Below, piece by piece: positions 1 to 12,500 of a DNA stretch of 64,000 nucleotides. Source of the stretch: Piezodorus guildinii (taxonomy: Eukaryota > Arthropoda > Insecta > Hemiptera > Pentatomidae); contig CM041297.1 of the NCBI GenBank assembly GCA_023052935.1, positions 53,921,917-53,985,916 of the forward strand, given 5' to 3'. The first letter of the stretch is position 1. Every line of letters begins with the position of its first letter. Position numbers and translations under genes: made by a program. The notes beneath the pieces were generated by a model. That model saw only the letters and a list, made by a program, of their open reading frames with translations, made no database searches and was not told the DNA's origin.

Positions 1-200
1 TTTGATTTTTTGATAATAAGAACAGAAATATAGACATACAATATACTGTTGGAAAGAGACAGATTTTAGAAAAAATATTATCTGATACAAAAAATTGTAA
101 AAGGTAATATAAAGTGACGAATAGGGAATAAACTTATTACTGGTTAACAATTTAATATAGTTACATTATTTAATCTAAATCATATGTTTCCAACGAAAAT
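1..200 (+). repeat. Dispersed repeat family R1, 3' half (intronic)
   Basis: About 190 bases that recur at 13480-13670 (same strand) and, inverted, around 26570-26770. Shared landmarks are ATATACTGTTGGAAAGAGA, AATATAAAGTGACGAATAG and the end AAATCATATGTTTCCAAC. Noncoding. Bases 200-465 hold nothing I recognise. Confidence 0.6.
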
Positions 201-464
201 GAAATCATGTTTTAGTAAAATTAACTTAAAATATTTTTTAAATTGAAGTATAGTTAATAGTTTTTAAATTAATTTTAACAGTTGTGGTAAGTGAAAGTCC
301 TGTTGCCCGCTCCAGATTTTTATCTTTTAAAAAAAAGCTTTATTTTATGATTTTTTTTTTCTTGCTACTGCTAACACGAAATATGAATATTTACATCTTT
401 GATTTTGACCATCCAAAAATAATGCTTTTTATATTGTATTTTATTCCAATTATTTCTAGTTAAA

Positions 465-840
465 ATTTGATGTTGACGTTCTTATAATTTATAAGATGTA
501 TAACAAATATATTATTCGGAACAGTCTCTTCTAATTTGTTTATATATTTATTTATCATAACATATAAAACATGATTATTAAAACATTACGTTTCGAGGTA
601 CCTTATGCCTCATCTTCAGATTTTCAAATATCATATTTATTTCCATATTATATCCTAATATAGGTCAATTGCTATTGTAGTATTATTCATATTAAGTTCC
701 TAGATATGAATAATTCTGTTAAATTTATCTTTTCATTGTCACATATTAATTATCTCAACCTTTTGTTGCTATGCACTTGCAACTATCATGTAGACTAAAT
801 TAGCTAATGTATGATGTATAATGATATACTTGATAGATTT
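465..840 (-). mobile_element. PLE-derived repeat fragment (family of 5916-6564), single arm
   Basis: Reading the minus strand, this matches the element at 5916-6564: the hammerhead-like core at 590-619, then the AAATTAGAAGAGA block, and on the other side the TGCACTTGCAACTATCATG block near 770-790, which reappears inverted at about 6150-6175. No coding capacity. It sits in a TRAPPC9-like intron just upstream of the 866 exon. Confidence 0.5.
590..619 (-). ncRNA. Hammerhead ribozyme-like core in PLE repeat
   Basis: On the minus strand: CTGAAGA (fits CUGANGA), then a 4-bp stem II GAGG/CCTC closing a loop, then GAAAC followed by GTA, a permitted cleavage triplet. Stem I around the core pairs only weakly. 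Whether it is active is unknown. Confidence 0.5.
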
Positions 841-865
841 TTATTTATAATCTTAATTTTTGTAG

Positions 866-3800
866 GTTATTCAACTCATACATTGGGAGTTAAGAGCAAT
901 TGTCGTTTAAAAAATCTACCTAAAATTCAGCAATCACATTTTGTCATAGAAGTTGTTCCCGCCCTTCCTCTACTTGAAGTTTGTAACTTAAATCATAATA
1001 TTTATTGAAATTCAAGAATTTCATCATTGAATTAATTTAGATATGATTGTTTGTTTAGGCTAAAATCGTCATGGGACCTGAAAATGAGCAGACATCTTCT
1101 GTTATTTCTCTCTATGCTGGTGAAAAGTAATAAACTGTTTTGTTTTAATTTTACAAAATTCCAACTCCTGTGCTTTGTTGTTTTATAAAATCTTAACTTT
1201 ATTTTGCATATTATTGGTATTTATTTACAGTGCTCGGTAATATTAGGTTAATTTAATTCTTATTTATTCCATTTCTCAGGACTGTCTATGATCTAGTGCT
1301 ACAAAATGTTGGAAGAGGTCCTGTTGAAGTTGTCGAAATCATCGTCGATTCCGGAATAGACCCAAATATGATCACTTGCGACACTACCCCTCTCAAAGAC
1401 CATCTGCCTTTGGCAGAAGATGAAAAAGTTCGACTACCTGTTACTTTCTTTGCTGTTGCTAGTTTCGTCAACAGTTTTCCTCCAGGTTTGTCTAATTCTC
1501 TGAAATATTTTTTCCTTTATTGTATAGAGGATTGCAGCTGTTAAAATATTTGATTTACAGATGCTGCCAGTATGAGAAGCAGTTTATTTTCTGGGACCAA
1601 TTCATTCCCATCATTGTCATCAGGTTTCAGGCCAGGAATGTATGACCATCTGACGACTCCTACTCCTTCATTTAGGTAATATTTATTGATATTACTAAAA
1701 TGTATATGATGATATTATTTTTCATATTGTCATGATATCGTCAAAATTAATAAAGGATTATAATATTTATCATGAATACATAATTCAAATTCCAACTTCT
1801 CCAATACCTTCTGTCATCCCAAAAAGAGCTCAACAATTGTGATATTTCAATTCTAGATATCAAACTTTGAATGAATGAAAATAATTGTTCGATGAATATT
1901 AGGCTGCTCTACAAAAGAAGTCTTGGATACATTTTTTAAAAATTTATTTAATTTCCAGACATTGCAACGTTTCAGCCTCTAGGAACATTTTCAAGCCTCA
2001 TGTATATCCATGTTATATATCAATTCATTTCACCGCTTATTACCAGTGTCGTCATAATTTTTAAAAGTATCATTTCTCAAAAATACTTAATAGTTTTCGG
2101 CCGTCTTGTAGGTGTTCTCATGCACGACTTCTTTTGTAGAGCGGCCCAATATTCAACCAAAAGAACACTTAAGACAATGATGAGAAAATAATTGTTTACT
2201 TTCCAAATTTAAATTTTGTTTATCAGTTCATTTATTTTTTTTTAACATAATGGTCATTAGAAGGTTTTTTCTTTGTTAGTTTTTGTTGTACAACGTTTCT
2301 TCTTCTTTCTCCATTGTAAAGAATAATTAATTATTTTATTTTCATTTATTCTACTTGAGGGAGCTCCATTGTATTTTTTCATTTTTAAAAAAGCAATCAG
2401 AAGATGGCCTCGAGACCTTATAGTTTAAAATATTTTTAGAGTGCTGCTGATGGGTAGCTTCTCTATATGTCTTGTTCATGTATATTTTCTTTTAACCTAT
2501 TTACTAAATGTGTTGTACAATACAGTTGTAAATATCAATAAATAATATTTAAAAAAAATTATAGTATTCACCAACTTCTATTATTGATGCCTATTTGCTC
2601 ACTGTTGACTCAGGCCAATAGACATCAAATTGACATGTAGCAGAATTTATGTATTATATTAAAATTTATGTATGAATAGAAAGGAAAAATATATAAAGTC
2701 TTGAAAATGGGGACAAAACCTTGAAACATAGATAAGATGAAAATACATTTTGAAAAAAATAAATAATATTATGGAAATTGGTGATTCATTTTTTAAATCT
2801 GCCTAGCAACACAGAGGACCGATTAATTTGAAACCCAAAAAATTACGAGTTCGAGACTCGGTGCTGTGGGGGACTTTTATTTCAGCATTTATCCCCCGCC
2901 CTCACCCCCTGGCCCGAGAAACCCCGTATAGCCTTCAAAGGCGAGGTAGGGGAGAACAATAAAAAAAAAAAAAATAAAAAAAAAAATAAAAATCTGAAAA
3001 ATTATTAATTATGTTTCTTTTGTCTTTTGGCCAACCATATTATTACATTCAATTATTTTCTATTCTACATATTATAATTCCATGTATTTTTTTAAAAATT
3101 TATTATTTCTTTTTTCAGATCAGGACCAAGCAGTCTTAATTCACTTAGTTCCCAGTTCAATAAACTGAATATTGACAATTCAACCAAAGTAATTTTATTA
3201 ATATTACTTTATACTTTGTGTCCTAAGTTCTTTAAGCATGTTTCCTTTGGAATTAAAGTGGATTTTTCTTCTTTTATTTATTTTTTTCTTGTTTGGAATA
3301 AATGATTATTCAAAAATGTTTCCATGCCATTTAAAGTTTAAATTGTTATTTCTATCTTTAATAATATAATATAAATGCCGAAAGATGTCAAGGTATGAAA
3401 ATAGCGTACCTTACAAATTAATAATAATCAAACAATTATCAATAAAAGAATCATTTCAGTTCATAATCCCCCTCTCTCCCTTGTATCTGTGTTTAATTTT
3501 CATGATTTATTTGTTTGTTTGTTTATTCATTTAACCTCACTTTTATGCTAATCGGACAATGCCATAGTGGGATTCTTAAATTTTGCCTTCTAGGTTTTAT
3601 TATAAAAGGAATCTTTAACGAGTACCTGACATCGCAAAGGCTCGAGACCACCATTTTACGTCACCTACCAAGCTTGAACCTCATGATTTATTTTATTTTT
3701 TAAATCTTATGTAAATCGCTGCTGTTTCATTATTACCATACTTGCGGATGGTGCTTTCTCCTAAAGCATCTTCACCATACTCCCTATAAATTTTGTTAAC

Positions 3801-6800
3801 CATTTGTGCAGTGGATTTTCCTTTTTGGAAATAAAAAATCATTAAATGACAAAAATGAATTTTTTCTCTTCCATTTTGAACAATCAGAATACCACTATAA
3901 GATGAGGAATCTCAGTTGAAACTGATGCATAAAAGCACCTTAACTAATCAGTTTTTAGAATATGTAAGCATTATTGACCAAGTAATTATGATTTTATAAA
4001 CACAGAGAGGATTATATTGAAAAACGATATGGACTTATTTTACAACCGAATAAAATAATGATGATTTAAATTTAGATAGATGAAGAAACTTGTCTGCAGA
4101 TTTCTTGCAGTGCCATAAATTTCTATAAGTAAATATAATTAAGGACTGAAAAATAAACCAATCTTATAGATATTTATATTATTTTTTCTTCTGTTAAATT
4201 ATTTTTGTTTTTCTATTTTTTTATTTATTTTTTTTCAACAGGGTATTGAATGTAGAATCAAAGTCCGTTATTCCGCAAAACCTGGTTTGGATGCTGGTTA
4301 TTGTCGAGTGGCCACTGTTCTCCTCCATATAGATATTACCAACTCAATACTAATCTCAAATTGGGATGTATTACCTGCAGAAACGTGAGGAATCAGTTTA
4401 AGATTTTGTTACTAATTATGATGCTAGGTTATTTTTGTTTTGACTTTTTTTTTTTTTTCTTTTTTAGGAGTTCACAGTTTTATATGGTCTTGGATGTTGT
4501 TAATATGACGAACCAAGAGGTAGAAGTTAAATATACTGCTAACAAATGTATTCTCATTGAAGAAGGAGAATCTTGCAGAGTTCCGATTCCAGTTGATAGA
4601 TGTCCACTCTCTAAAGTTGGCAAAGTAAGTTATGAAAATTTATCATTTTTATGACTCATTATTAAATGATAATTAATATATTTGTTAAATCTGTAATTTT
4701 TTCTAATAAATGTTGTATTGATATTTATTTATTTGTTTCACTATTAGGTTTGTTTTTTTTTAATTAATTTTTTCTTTATTAAATTAAAATACTTACAGTT
4801 TTATAGCACACATTAAAATACTTATTTTCTGCCAAATATTGGGTCATCTTGAAAATAATACAGGATTTAAGGTCTTTCTTCAAATAACCCTCTATCTTTA
4901 AACTCTCTCATACCCTCTGGAATTCTCTACCAGCCAATATCTGCCATGCTGTTTCTCTATCCTCATTCAAATCTCAACATTTCCAATACCTTCTGTCATC
5001 CAAAATAGACGATCAGCAAGTTTGATATTTCAGTTCTAGATACCTAACATTGAATGAGACGAAAAAAGTGTGTATTGTCCAAATGTTTTTCAAGATATTT
5101 ATTTTTCGTTTGTAGAACATAAGATTTTTTTTTTTCCAGAAGTAAAAATTCAGATGATTACATATTTTATTTTGTTGTATGATATTTCTCCTTATTTCAC
5201 CGCTGCAAATAATAGTTAATTATGTTTCTTTTGTCTGTTGGCTAGACATATTATATATTTCAATTGTACATAACTGTTATTCTTAAGGAACCCAGTCCCA
5301 GAATAACTTCTTTTTTTTTTTTTTATGCCGGATTATTTATTTGTATGCATGTCAACACTTATTAGTCCTCTTACAAAAGACAATTTTTGTTTACTTCTGT
5401 TGCATATTGCTATTTGGAAACGATACAATCTTTACTGAGATGTAACAGTGTGGTTTTATCATAATTTTATTTTACGCTTTAAACTTGGGCAGAATGGGTT
5501 GCCAACTATGAACATCAATACAGTGAGTGCATTATTCAAAAATTGCCTTAATGTGTTTTATTTGTAGTCAATTTTCCTCTATTGAGTTTCCCTGCAAGTT
5601 TTCCAACAGTTGTTCTGGGATTATCTTCTACCAAAGCTCGCAGAACATGGTCATCAAGAGAAGTCCTTCCACGACCTTCTTTATCTTTCAGGCCGAAGTT
5701 CCCTCTAGAAATTTTTTGAACCACTCACTAATACTGCCCCCGCCCCACATTTAGATGATGTTCCTGTCTGATTTGTTCCCTTTATAGTGTAAGTAGAACT
5801 CATAAAATAAAATTATACAGAAATCATCATCAGAGGTAAACAAATTTTCTTTTGTAAGATAATTAATTAGTGTTGACATTCTTACAAATGAATATCCATC
5901 AAACATTAACAGTCTTTGATTATATCAATTGGAACAATCTCTTCTAATTTTGTTTATATGTATTTATTTATCAAAACTTGTCAATAATAAATCTTATTAC
6001 GTTTCGAGTTATCACATGCCTCATCTTCAAATGTTCAATATTATCTAAAATATAATTGAATAAATATTATAACTAATTATATACACATTAAGAACATATT
6101 TGAAAACATTGATTAGAACAAGAAAGACATTAGATAAAGACTAGTTTAGTACACATGATAGTTGCAAGTGCACAAGAAAAATTAATATGTGATAGTGAAA
6201 AGTTAAAATTTGATAATGTGAATAAATTATAATATTAAATGACCTATATTGAGTAACTATATGGAAATAAATGTAAGTATATATATAATATTAAACAGAA
6301 TGTAAATAGTTTAAATGATAAATTGTTTCTAATTTATAGATAATATGTTCTTAATGTGTATATAATTAGTTATAATATTTATTCAATTATATTTTAGATA
6401 ATATTGAACATCTGAAGATGAGGCATGTGATAACTCGAAACGTAATAAGATTTATTATTGACAAGTTTTGATAAATAAATACATATAAACAAAATTAGAA
6501 GAGATTGTTCCAATTGATATAATCATATTCTAAATTACTCTTCTATAATAGTAATTGATATAAAATTAACAGTCTGTTATGTAGAGGTTTTTTAAAAAGA
6601 AAAACCTAAAAATCCTCCATTATCTTCCAGTCAACCTGATTTTATCTTTTAATGTATTATTTGTTCCATAGTATTTTCAAGGAGAAGATTCTATAAAGGA
6701 TATAGTAGACTTAAACGTGGCCTGCAGTGATCACATCGCATCGCTGGTAGAGGTGGATTGGGAGCTCGGTGGTCGAAAGGGAAAAGCTTCTCTGAAAGGC

Positions 6801-8049
6801 ATCACGTTGTCCTCTCACATGTTGGATATCGTGAGGATGTCCCCGATCTGCTGGGGTGAGCTCTATATTAATTTAGTTTTATAATTAAATTACAATTTGA
6901 AAATTGTCAGTGATGAAATTAAGAGGGTCACCCCTGGTGTAGTGGCTAGCCTAAAAGCCTTCTGAAGCTAAAGTTGCTGGTTCATACTTGATGTCCCTAG
7001 GGTTTTTTTGAATGCAGTTAAAAATCTTTGGTTATATGCCATCAGATAGTGAAGAAAGTTGTTTAAAAAATTATCGAAAATGAATAAAAAAATGAGGCTT
7101 TAATAAATAAAAGTATATAAAGTAATTTTACATATTTAAGAACAAACTAAAAACTAGAATGATGATGAGAGTATTTTATATAATTTTGGTCCTTACAGCA
7201 CAATATCTCTTGACAAGAAAATGTTTACGAAAATTCACGAAAAATTACATCAACTAAAACCTTTCATGTCCATGACAAGGGAGGTTAGAAAGTATTCTCC
7301 ACACTTAATTTATTTTTCCTTATTTAGTCTTATCATTGAACAGCTGGGCAATGGAAGGTCTGGACGATTTCTATATTATATATACTGATTTACAGTAACA
7401 CTTTTAAGTGTGAAGTTACTTCTTAATCAGCAACCAATTAGGATTTAGGATTTAGATATATAATTGTCTGTTTAATTTGCTTACACAAATTTTGAGAAAA
7501 TTGAATATTTATACTATTTGTTTTTATACTAGTTAATGTATTATCTACAAGTTGTGTAATATCTTTCAGATGTTCATATAAATGGTGAAGAAGCCAGTGG
7601 TGCTCCCAAGATGGTTGCAATCGGCGAATGTATCCAAATAGAAATAGTGGCACGGAATTCTCTTCCATGGCCTTTAAAAGACATATCCTTATCTGTCCAG
7701 TTCTTCCAAGATTACCAAAATAATACTTACAACTTCAATTTGGACACTCGTCTTGCTATGGCTGGTCCGTCTCATCTGCACCTCCCTATAGTGAGTATTT
7801 TTTCCTATATGAATTAAAAAAAAAAAAATATATTTAATGAAAAATGAACTTACTTTTTCTTGAAATTTGTATACATTTTGAAATTAATTATCTTTGTTCT
7901 AGGTATTAGAGCATGGAAGTGCTGATTACTGCTTCAATGTGGTGTTTTTTATCCCTGGTCAATACAAAATGAATGTACAATGTGTATCTCAAGGGAAAAA
8001 CACTTGGAAACTTGTACCTCCTGTTGAGTTCGATGTTCATGATTCCTAG
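866..8049 (+). CDS. TRAPPC9/NIBP-like TRAPP complex subunit, C-terminal ten exons (5' partial)
   Basis: Ten exons with GT-AG borders and compatible phases: 866-978, 1059-1126, 1280-1485, 1561-1675, 3119-3188, 4242-4384, 4468-4624, 6672-6855, 7570-7790, 7903-8049 (TAG stop). They join to about 474 residues; upstream exons are outside the window. The product resembles the C-terminal part of TRAPPC9 (NIBP, Trs120 family; Drosophila brunelleschi), a subunit of the TRAPPII tethering complex acting in Golgi and endosome traffic. Diagnostic stretches are NWDVLPAE, SQFYMVLDVVN, ESCRVPIPVDRCPLSK and the final beta-rich segment ending VEFDVHDS. Beta-sandwich-like segments and absence of transmembrane stretches fit the family. 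The 866 exon start depends on one acceptor (TGTAG) and its donor GTTTGT is weak. The introns carry LINE, SINE, mariner and PLE debris. The family was identified from memory of conserved segments; the exon structure is directly visible. Confidence 0.78.
1785..1880 (+). mobile_element. Non-LTR retrotransposon 3' ORF relic (CR1-like), short
   Basis: Matches the longer copy at 4850-5085 over AATACCTTCTGTCATCC and GATATTTCAATTCTAGATA. The longer copy shows the conserved LINE ORF2 tail WNSLPANI. Decayed and intronic. Bases 1880-2330 show no recognisable feature. Confidence 0.4.
2340..2560 (+). mobile_element. Non-LTR retrotransposon 3' tail
   Basis: Shares an ordered set of blocks with 32215-32385: a GTGGCCTCGGGACCTT-like block, a GGGTAG block, TGTTGTATAATACAGTT, CAATAAATAAT and a terminal A run. 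The copy at 32215 continues upstream into reverse-transcriptase-like sequence, so this is a 5'-truncated LINE insertion. Confidence 0.5.
2800..2990 (+). mobile_element. SINE family C, tRNA-derived, 5'-decayed copy
   Basis: Has a B-box-like GAGTTCGAGACTCGG, then a body ending CCTTCAAAGGCGAGGTAGGGG and an A-rich tail. The same body ending appears at 54310-54455 and 61910-62090. Intronic. Confidence 0.6.
3510..3715 (-). mobile_element. SINE family A, 5'-truncated copy
   Basis: Minus-strand member of the SINE family seen best at 14028-14312. Carries the family body (ATCTTTAACGAGTACCTGACATCGC on the plus strand in two recognisable pieces) and the terminal GTTTGTTTGTTTATT, but the tRNA-like head is lost. 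Bases 3190-3510 hold nothing recognised. Confidence 0.55.
3730..3880 (-). pseudogene. Mariner-like transposase N-terminal relic
   Basis: The minus strand reads, with interruptions, AQMVNKIYREYGEDALGEST, typical of the helix-turn-helix N-terminus of mariner/SETMAR-type transposases. Too short and broken to assign to a subfamily. Bases 3880-4240 show nothing recognisable. Confidence 0.4.
4850..5085 (+). mobile_element. CR1-like LINE ORF2 C-terminal fragment
   Basis: The plus strand encodes, with frame breaks, LWNSLPANICHAVSLSSFKS, the conserved tail of many CR1/LINE ORF2 proteins. A shorter relative lies at 1785-1880. Intronic and dead. Confidence 0.55.
5460..5820 (-). pseudogene. Mariner transposase N-terminal fragment
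   Basis: Minus-strand translation includes GNFGLKDKEGRGRTSLDD and VLRALVEDNPRTTVGKLAGK, the second helix-turn-helix region of mariner transposases. Downstream codons contain stops and no DDD triad is complete. The flank 5340-5420 also resembles 49865-49935 (TTATTAGTCCTCTTAC, GTTTACTTCTGTTGCAT), so part of this insertion is repeated in the window. Confidence 0.6.
5916..6564 (+). mobile_element. Palindromic PLE-type insertion with 11-bp target duplication
   Basis: Arms 5918-6101 and 6342-6524 are near-perfect inverted repeats of about 184 bases around a 240-base spacer. ATTAACAGTCT occurs at 5905-5915 and 6565-6575, consistent with a target-site duplication, though similarity to 465-535 extends slightly past the left copy. 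Each arm carries a hammerhead-like core (6412-6441 plus; decayed 6001-6030 minus). No ORF. Architecture matches the clearer PLE derivative at 29191-29832. Confidence 0.6.
6412..6441 (+). ncRNA. Hammerhead ribozyme-like core
   Basis: CTGAAGA, a stem II of GAG/CTC, GAAAC, then GTA as possible cleavage triplet. The mirror arm at 6001-6030 (minus) has lost the invariant first C (TTGAAGA). Stem I is weak. Confidence 0.5.
6925..7020 (+). mobile_element. tRNA-derived SINE head, degenerate
   Basis: GGTGTAGTGGCTAGCCTAA resembles an A box in a tRNA-like leader, and GCTGGTTCATACTTG is a weak B box. Intronic. The rest of this intron (7020-7569) shows nothing recognisable. Confidence 0.4.
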
Positions 8050-8608
8050 CTTTAGTTGTGTTGGTATCATATAATTCGATAACATTTTTTTCTCCATGTA
8101 ATAATTTCATTTTGCTCAGGTAGGCATTATCTTGCATAAATACTTTCTATTATCAATTGTTTGAAGTTGGCCTACAAGTCAAGTATAGAAAAGTACATAG
8201 ACATTTTAATTTTTATGTTTTCCTGAATTCACTCAGTACTGAGGAAATATTCATTGGTATATATTCCGGTACAGGTATTTCCCTAATTTTTTGTTATCCT
8301 TGAACGTATCTTTATTTTTGTTGATTATTGTATGCTTGTGTGTATATTGTATGTGTATATGTAAACACACGAACATGAAATTTATTTAATATGTTAAAGA
8401 AAGTTTATTATTTATGTTTTTTTATAAAATATATTTTTATATTTAATTGTTATTGTTACCTCATTCTGTTGTGTTGTATATTTTAAGAAAAATGTGTGTT
8501 TGAAGATGAATGAAAATTTATAGTGTCACAGATGGTTTTTGCCAAGTACCGACAGCACAGAACTAGAATGTAAAGATAACAGTGTCAAATTTCTTCCCCA
8601 AATTTATC

Positions 8609-8614
8609 AATAAA
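8609..8614 (+). terminator. Candidate poly(A) signal of the TRAPPC9-like gene
   Basis: AATAAA about 560 bases after the TAG at 8047-8049. Other AATAAA-like motifs occur in this AT-rich tail (near 8705), so the choice is uncertain. Confidence 0.35.
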
Positions 8615-8949
8615 AAGGAACTAATTCTGGAAGTTTGAGGTCAGCTATTCATTAATTAAGGGGTGTACTAAGAATGGCCATTAATTGAGTAGATCCGTAC
8701 TACCAATCAATAAATATATAAAGTAAATGGGTGCATACAAGTGTGATTAAATATATTTCATAACGAAAAATATTGAATAGTAACTCTTATTAGATATGTG
8801 ACTGTTATTTTTCCAAATTGAGCTTTTTATATTTTCCATTCTAGTTTTTCTGTATTAATAATTAATATACTTTTTTTTTTCATACTATTGAAATTTTCAT
8901 TAATATAGGGATCGCTTAGTGTTTTTGAAGACTGATCCAATCTTAGCTA

Positions 8950-9125
8950 ATGAGGAGCACAGTGGTTCAGTGGTAGGGTACTGAAGTAATGATCTCGTCC
9001 CATGTTCAAACCCGCCTGTAGCAGGATAATTATTTATTGTGTTATTTTAGACATGTATAGGACTCCACCAAGCCTCTTTGAAATCGGTACCCTGAGCTTG
9101 ATCAAGGTCAATACAGTTTAAATAA
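8950..9125 (+). mobile_element. tRNA-derived SINE (family D)
   Basis: A-box-like AGTGGTTCAGTGGTAGGG and B-box-like TGTTCAAACCCGCC are followed by a body with CCAAGCCTCTTTGAAATCGG, related to 40440-40700 and 22970-23010. It lies between the 3' ends of the TRAPPC9-like and hexamerin genes. Bases 9125-9480 contain only a weak tRNA-like piece near 9395. Confidence 0.5.
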
Positions 9126-9489
9126 ATATTTTAGCTTCAATAGCTATATATCCAGGATAGTTTTTTCCTGTTATGTATTACTCAATACTTTATGATGAAT
9201 TGTTTTTGAGCCATGTACATATATTGAATTGTTGGAGACTTTTATTGTGAGATGTGTTATCTCTGGTCTAATTTTATGTTTTCTTATGGTGTTTGATTTG
9301 AATCAACTAAATATTGATTTATTAGTTCTTTACTATTGTTTAAGAGACTCAAAGAGTTGTTTTCAGTGATAATGATTGCATGATGACAACACTCCCAGGT
9401 TCGATACCAACTCAATCTTGTGACCTTAAAATTTGACCAATAAGTTGTTTGGTTTGACAAAAAAAAATTTTTTTTTAAATGTTCAGTTC

Positions 9490-9495
9490 TTTATT
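9490..9495 (-). terminator. Poly(A) signal of the hexamerin gene
   Basis: AATAAA on the minus strand, about 40 bases after the TAA stop (9536-9538). A short 3'UTR fits a highly expressed storage-protein gene. Confidence 0.6.
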
Positions 9496-9535
9496 TAATG
9501 CTTAGTAGAAACTTAAAATTAGCAGAATCAGTCTC

Positions 9536-12500
9536 TTAAGATGTAGCTGGTCTGTTGACCTCAGTCTGTTCTCTGTGATCAATGCTGACATCCTTGAAGA
9601 AAATGTTAGGAACATGGATACCGCCATGGGGTAGTGGCCTATCAAAGGGGAATCCCATTGGGCGCCCATCATAGAGTGCAGCACCACCACAGGCAATGTC
9701 AAAGTTGTTATTGCCAGGTTGGGCCAAGCTGCGGTCGTACTTGGAAATGACCACTGCCAGCTGAACGTGCCTTCCGCCTCTCCATCCCATCGGCAGCTGG
9801 AGTCTCTCTGGCAGTCCACAGTGTCCGTACTGTAACATAACATAGTGAAATAAAATTAGCTGGTCTGGTCTGCTTTCACTAATGTGTGATAATTGAAATC
9901 GCCTACCACCCATATGAAGCCAACACAGTCTTACTTTCATATTGAAATATCTCTTCATTGGGGACAGAAAATGACTAATCCTGGATAGGTGTACAAAAAA
10001 ATAAATAGTTAATCTTAGTGATCTTTCCAAAGTATTTTAAAGATAGATTATAAGCTTTTTGAAGGGTAGAGAGTAGTTTAAAATCCATAACAGCTCAAAG
10101 TAAAACAAGTAGGACTGAATATTCTGTAAGTTACTAATCTACTCTATCTAGAATGTTAAGGTTGTTTCATTCTGTATAACTGGCAAAAAAATATATTTCA
10201 ACATGCCTAGACCAGATTCTTACTGGTGCTGTTTGAACTGACAATGCTAAGGCGAAGGTTCATAAATGATAATTCATTACAGTAACTCATGGATATTGGT
10301 AGTAGTTAGTATTCCTATGGTCATTTAGGAGGGAATGAAACGTTAATGTTTTCCTCTATGTGGATCGGCACTGGCCTATTGTATACTAGATCTTTAAATG
10401 ATAGGCGACTGCTTAAGTATCTCTACTAGCAAGCAAATGCTTCAGCTACTTGAGCCAACACAATTTTGTCCTAATCTATCAAACAAATTTTAATTTTATG
10501 TTTGTTTATTTTACTTCAATAATTTTTTTAATTAAATTTGCAGAGGTATTAAAAACTAATAAAAGGAATAAAAAAGATATGTAGCTGATGTAGCTCATTA
10601 CATGGAGAAAAGAACTAATTTTTTAAATATTAAAATGTGTAAGTCAATAAGTTGCTTTAGCCCTTATTAGAACAAGCACATAATCTGTAACTTGGGTTCA
10701 AACCCAGCCTCTATGAAGTGTTTATCCAAAAATTGGCAGAGAAACTCTGTATTGAGCATGATATACACCTTGTACCGGCATTGGCGTAGCAATAGTACAA
10801 ATTCTACCTTTCTGGGATTACAATGGTACAAGTCACATTTTATTAATTATAAACACAAAAATTTATTAAAATTTCTAAACGTACCTCTGAAATGTAGAAT
10901 GGAGTTTTCTGGCTGATGGCATTGTTGAGGTTATTGTAGAGAGCCCTGAAACCATCCCTGTCCCTTGTGAAGATTGGGGATTCCTTAGAACTCCTCTCAA
11001 TTAAGTTTGATCCAGCGGCCACTGTAACGAAGCCATGTTTAAAATATATATCATTTTAGTTAGTCTAATATGGAATCACTATTTTATGAATTCAAAATAT
11101 TAGATAAAATTCAATCATGTAAAGTGGTGGGAAATGATATAAAAAGAAAACTAACATTTGACGAGGAACCTGTCGATCTCGAAGAAGCTCATCCTGGCTT
11201 GGTCGATGGTGAGGAGGCGGCCATCAACATCGTACTTGTGTCCAATGAAGACCCTCACGATTCCGTCGATGGCTTGTTCGCTGTTGATGGTCACGTTGTA
11301 ATGGTAGGGCTTATGGTTGAGGCGGTACTGCCTGGCGTAATACCTGTGTTCGGTGTAGTCGCTGCTCTTTTGCACGGGCACGGCGTTGGTTACTTCGTAG
11401 TCGAACATATCGAAGTATGTCAAGAGTTTGTCAACTTCCAAGTTCTGAATTGTGACGCCTTTGAAACCAATCTAAGCGAAACAAAAATTTAATTTAGTTG
11501 AATTTATGTATTAAAAATCTGAATAAATCGTGCTTTATTATACATATAACGAGCTAGTTTTACTGGTTTTATTAGGTTCGTAAACACTTATCACTTACTT
11601 CGTCGTGGCTGTAAGAAGGCTGAGTCCTCTTGTAGTGCTGGAAGAACATGTTGATTATCCTTGCCAAGTAATTGAAGAATACTGGATCTCTGGCTGCGGT
11701 GATGGGTGTAGAGAGGGCGTTGCCAATGTACTAAAATAGTCAAATGTAAGTATGTATGTAACCAAATAGATCATGGAAAAGTTGTATTGGAATGGTTACT
11801 CACCGAGCGGTCGCTGGCAGTTGAAGTGACGAAAGATAAAGCTTCCAAAGCAGCGTAGTAAGGAGATTGGAAGAAATTCTTGCTTGGCCTGTCCACTGCG
11901 CCGAATACGATCCTTCCCAGAAGATCTATACCGTCCTCATTGTTCAATGAGAGGAGAGTTTTGTTCGACTGATGAATACAAATAATTTTAATTAGTTATG
12001 TTTAAAATATAATCATTGCGTGTCACACTGAATTAACTGTCTTAAGAGAAAGCAACTCAAAATTTCGTTGAAATAAGATTTTTTGAAATTTATAGTATAT
12101 TATATCAGGGTGAACATTTTAATCAGTAGCATGTTAAAAGTTCGAGTTTTCAATTTGAATCAATATTCTAAATTGCTGCACTTACTGTTTCCCAAAGAGA
12201 ACCAGCATCGATGATGTCCAGAATCCTTCTCTCCAAGGTCTGTGCCCTCACTACTGCGCGTCGGTTGAAGTCTTCAGGGATCAAGCCGTCTGGTCTGTTG
12301 TACATTGGTTGTCCGTTCAAGAAAGCAACGCGAGGATTGTAACCAACCTGTAATAATAAGTAGTATTTCAATTATTCGCCCATTTACTCGCCCGTATTAA
12401 ATACACTAAATTCAGAAGGTATACCCTGATTGGCTGATTCCAGACTAGAGGCCCTATATTGGGAAGGCCGTGGGCAGCTCTCTCATGGCTGTACCTGGCG

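Noticed and set aside
9395..9425. tRNA B-box-like GGTTCGATACC
   Set aside because: Isolated; no A box at the right distance and no repeat partner.
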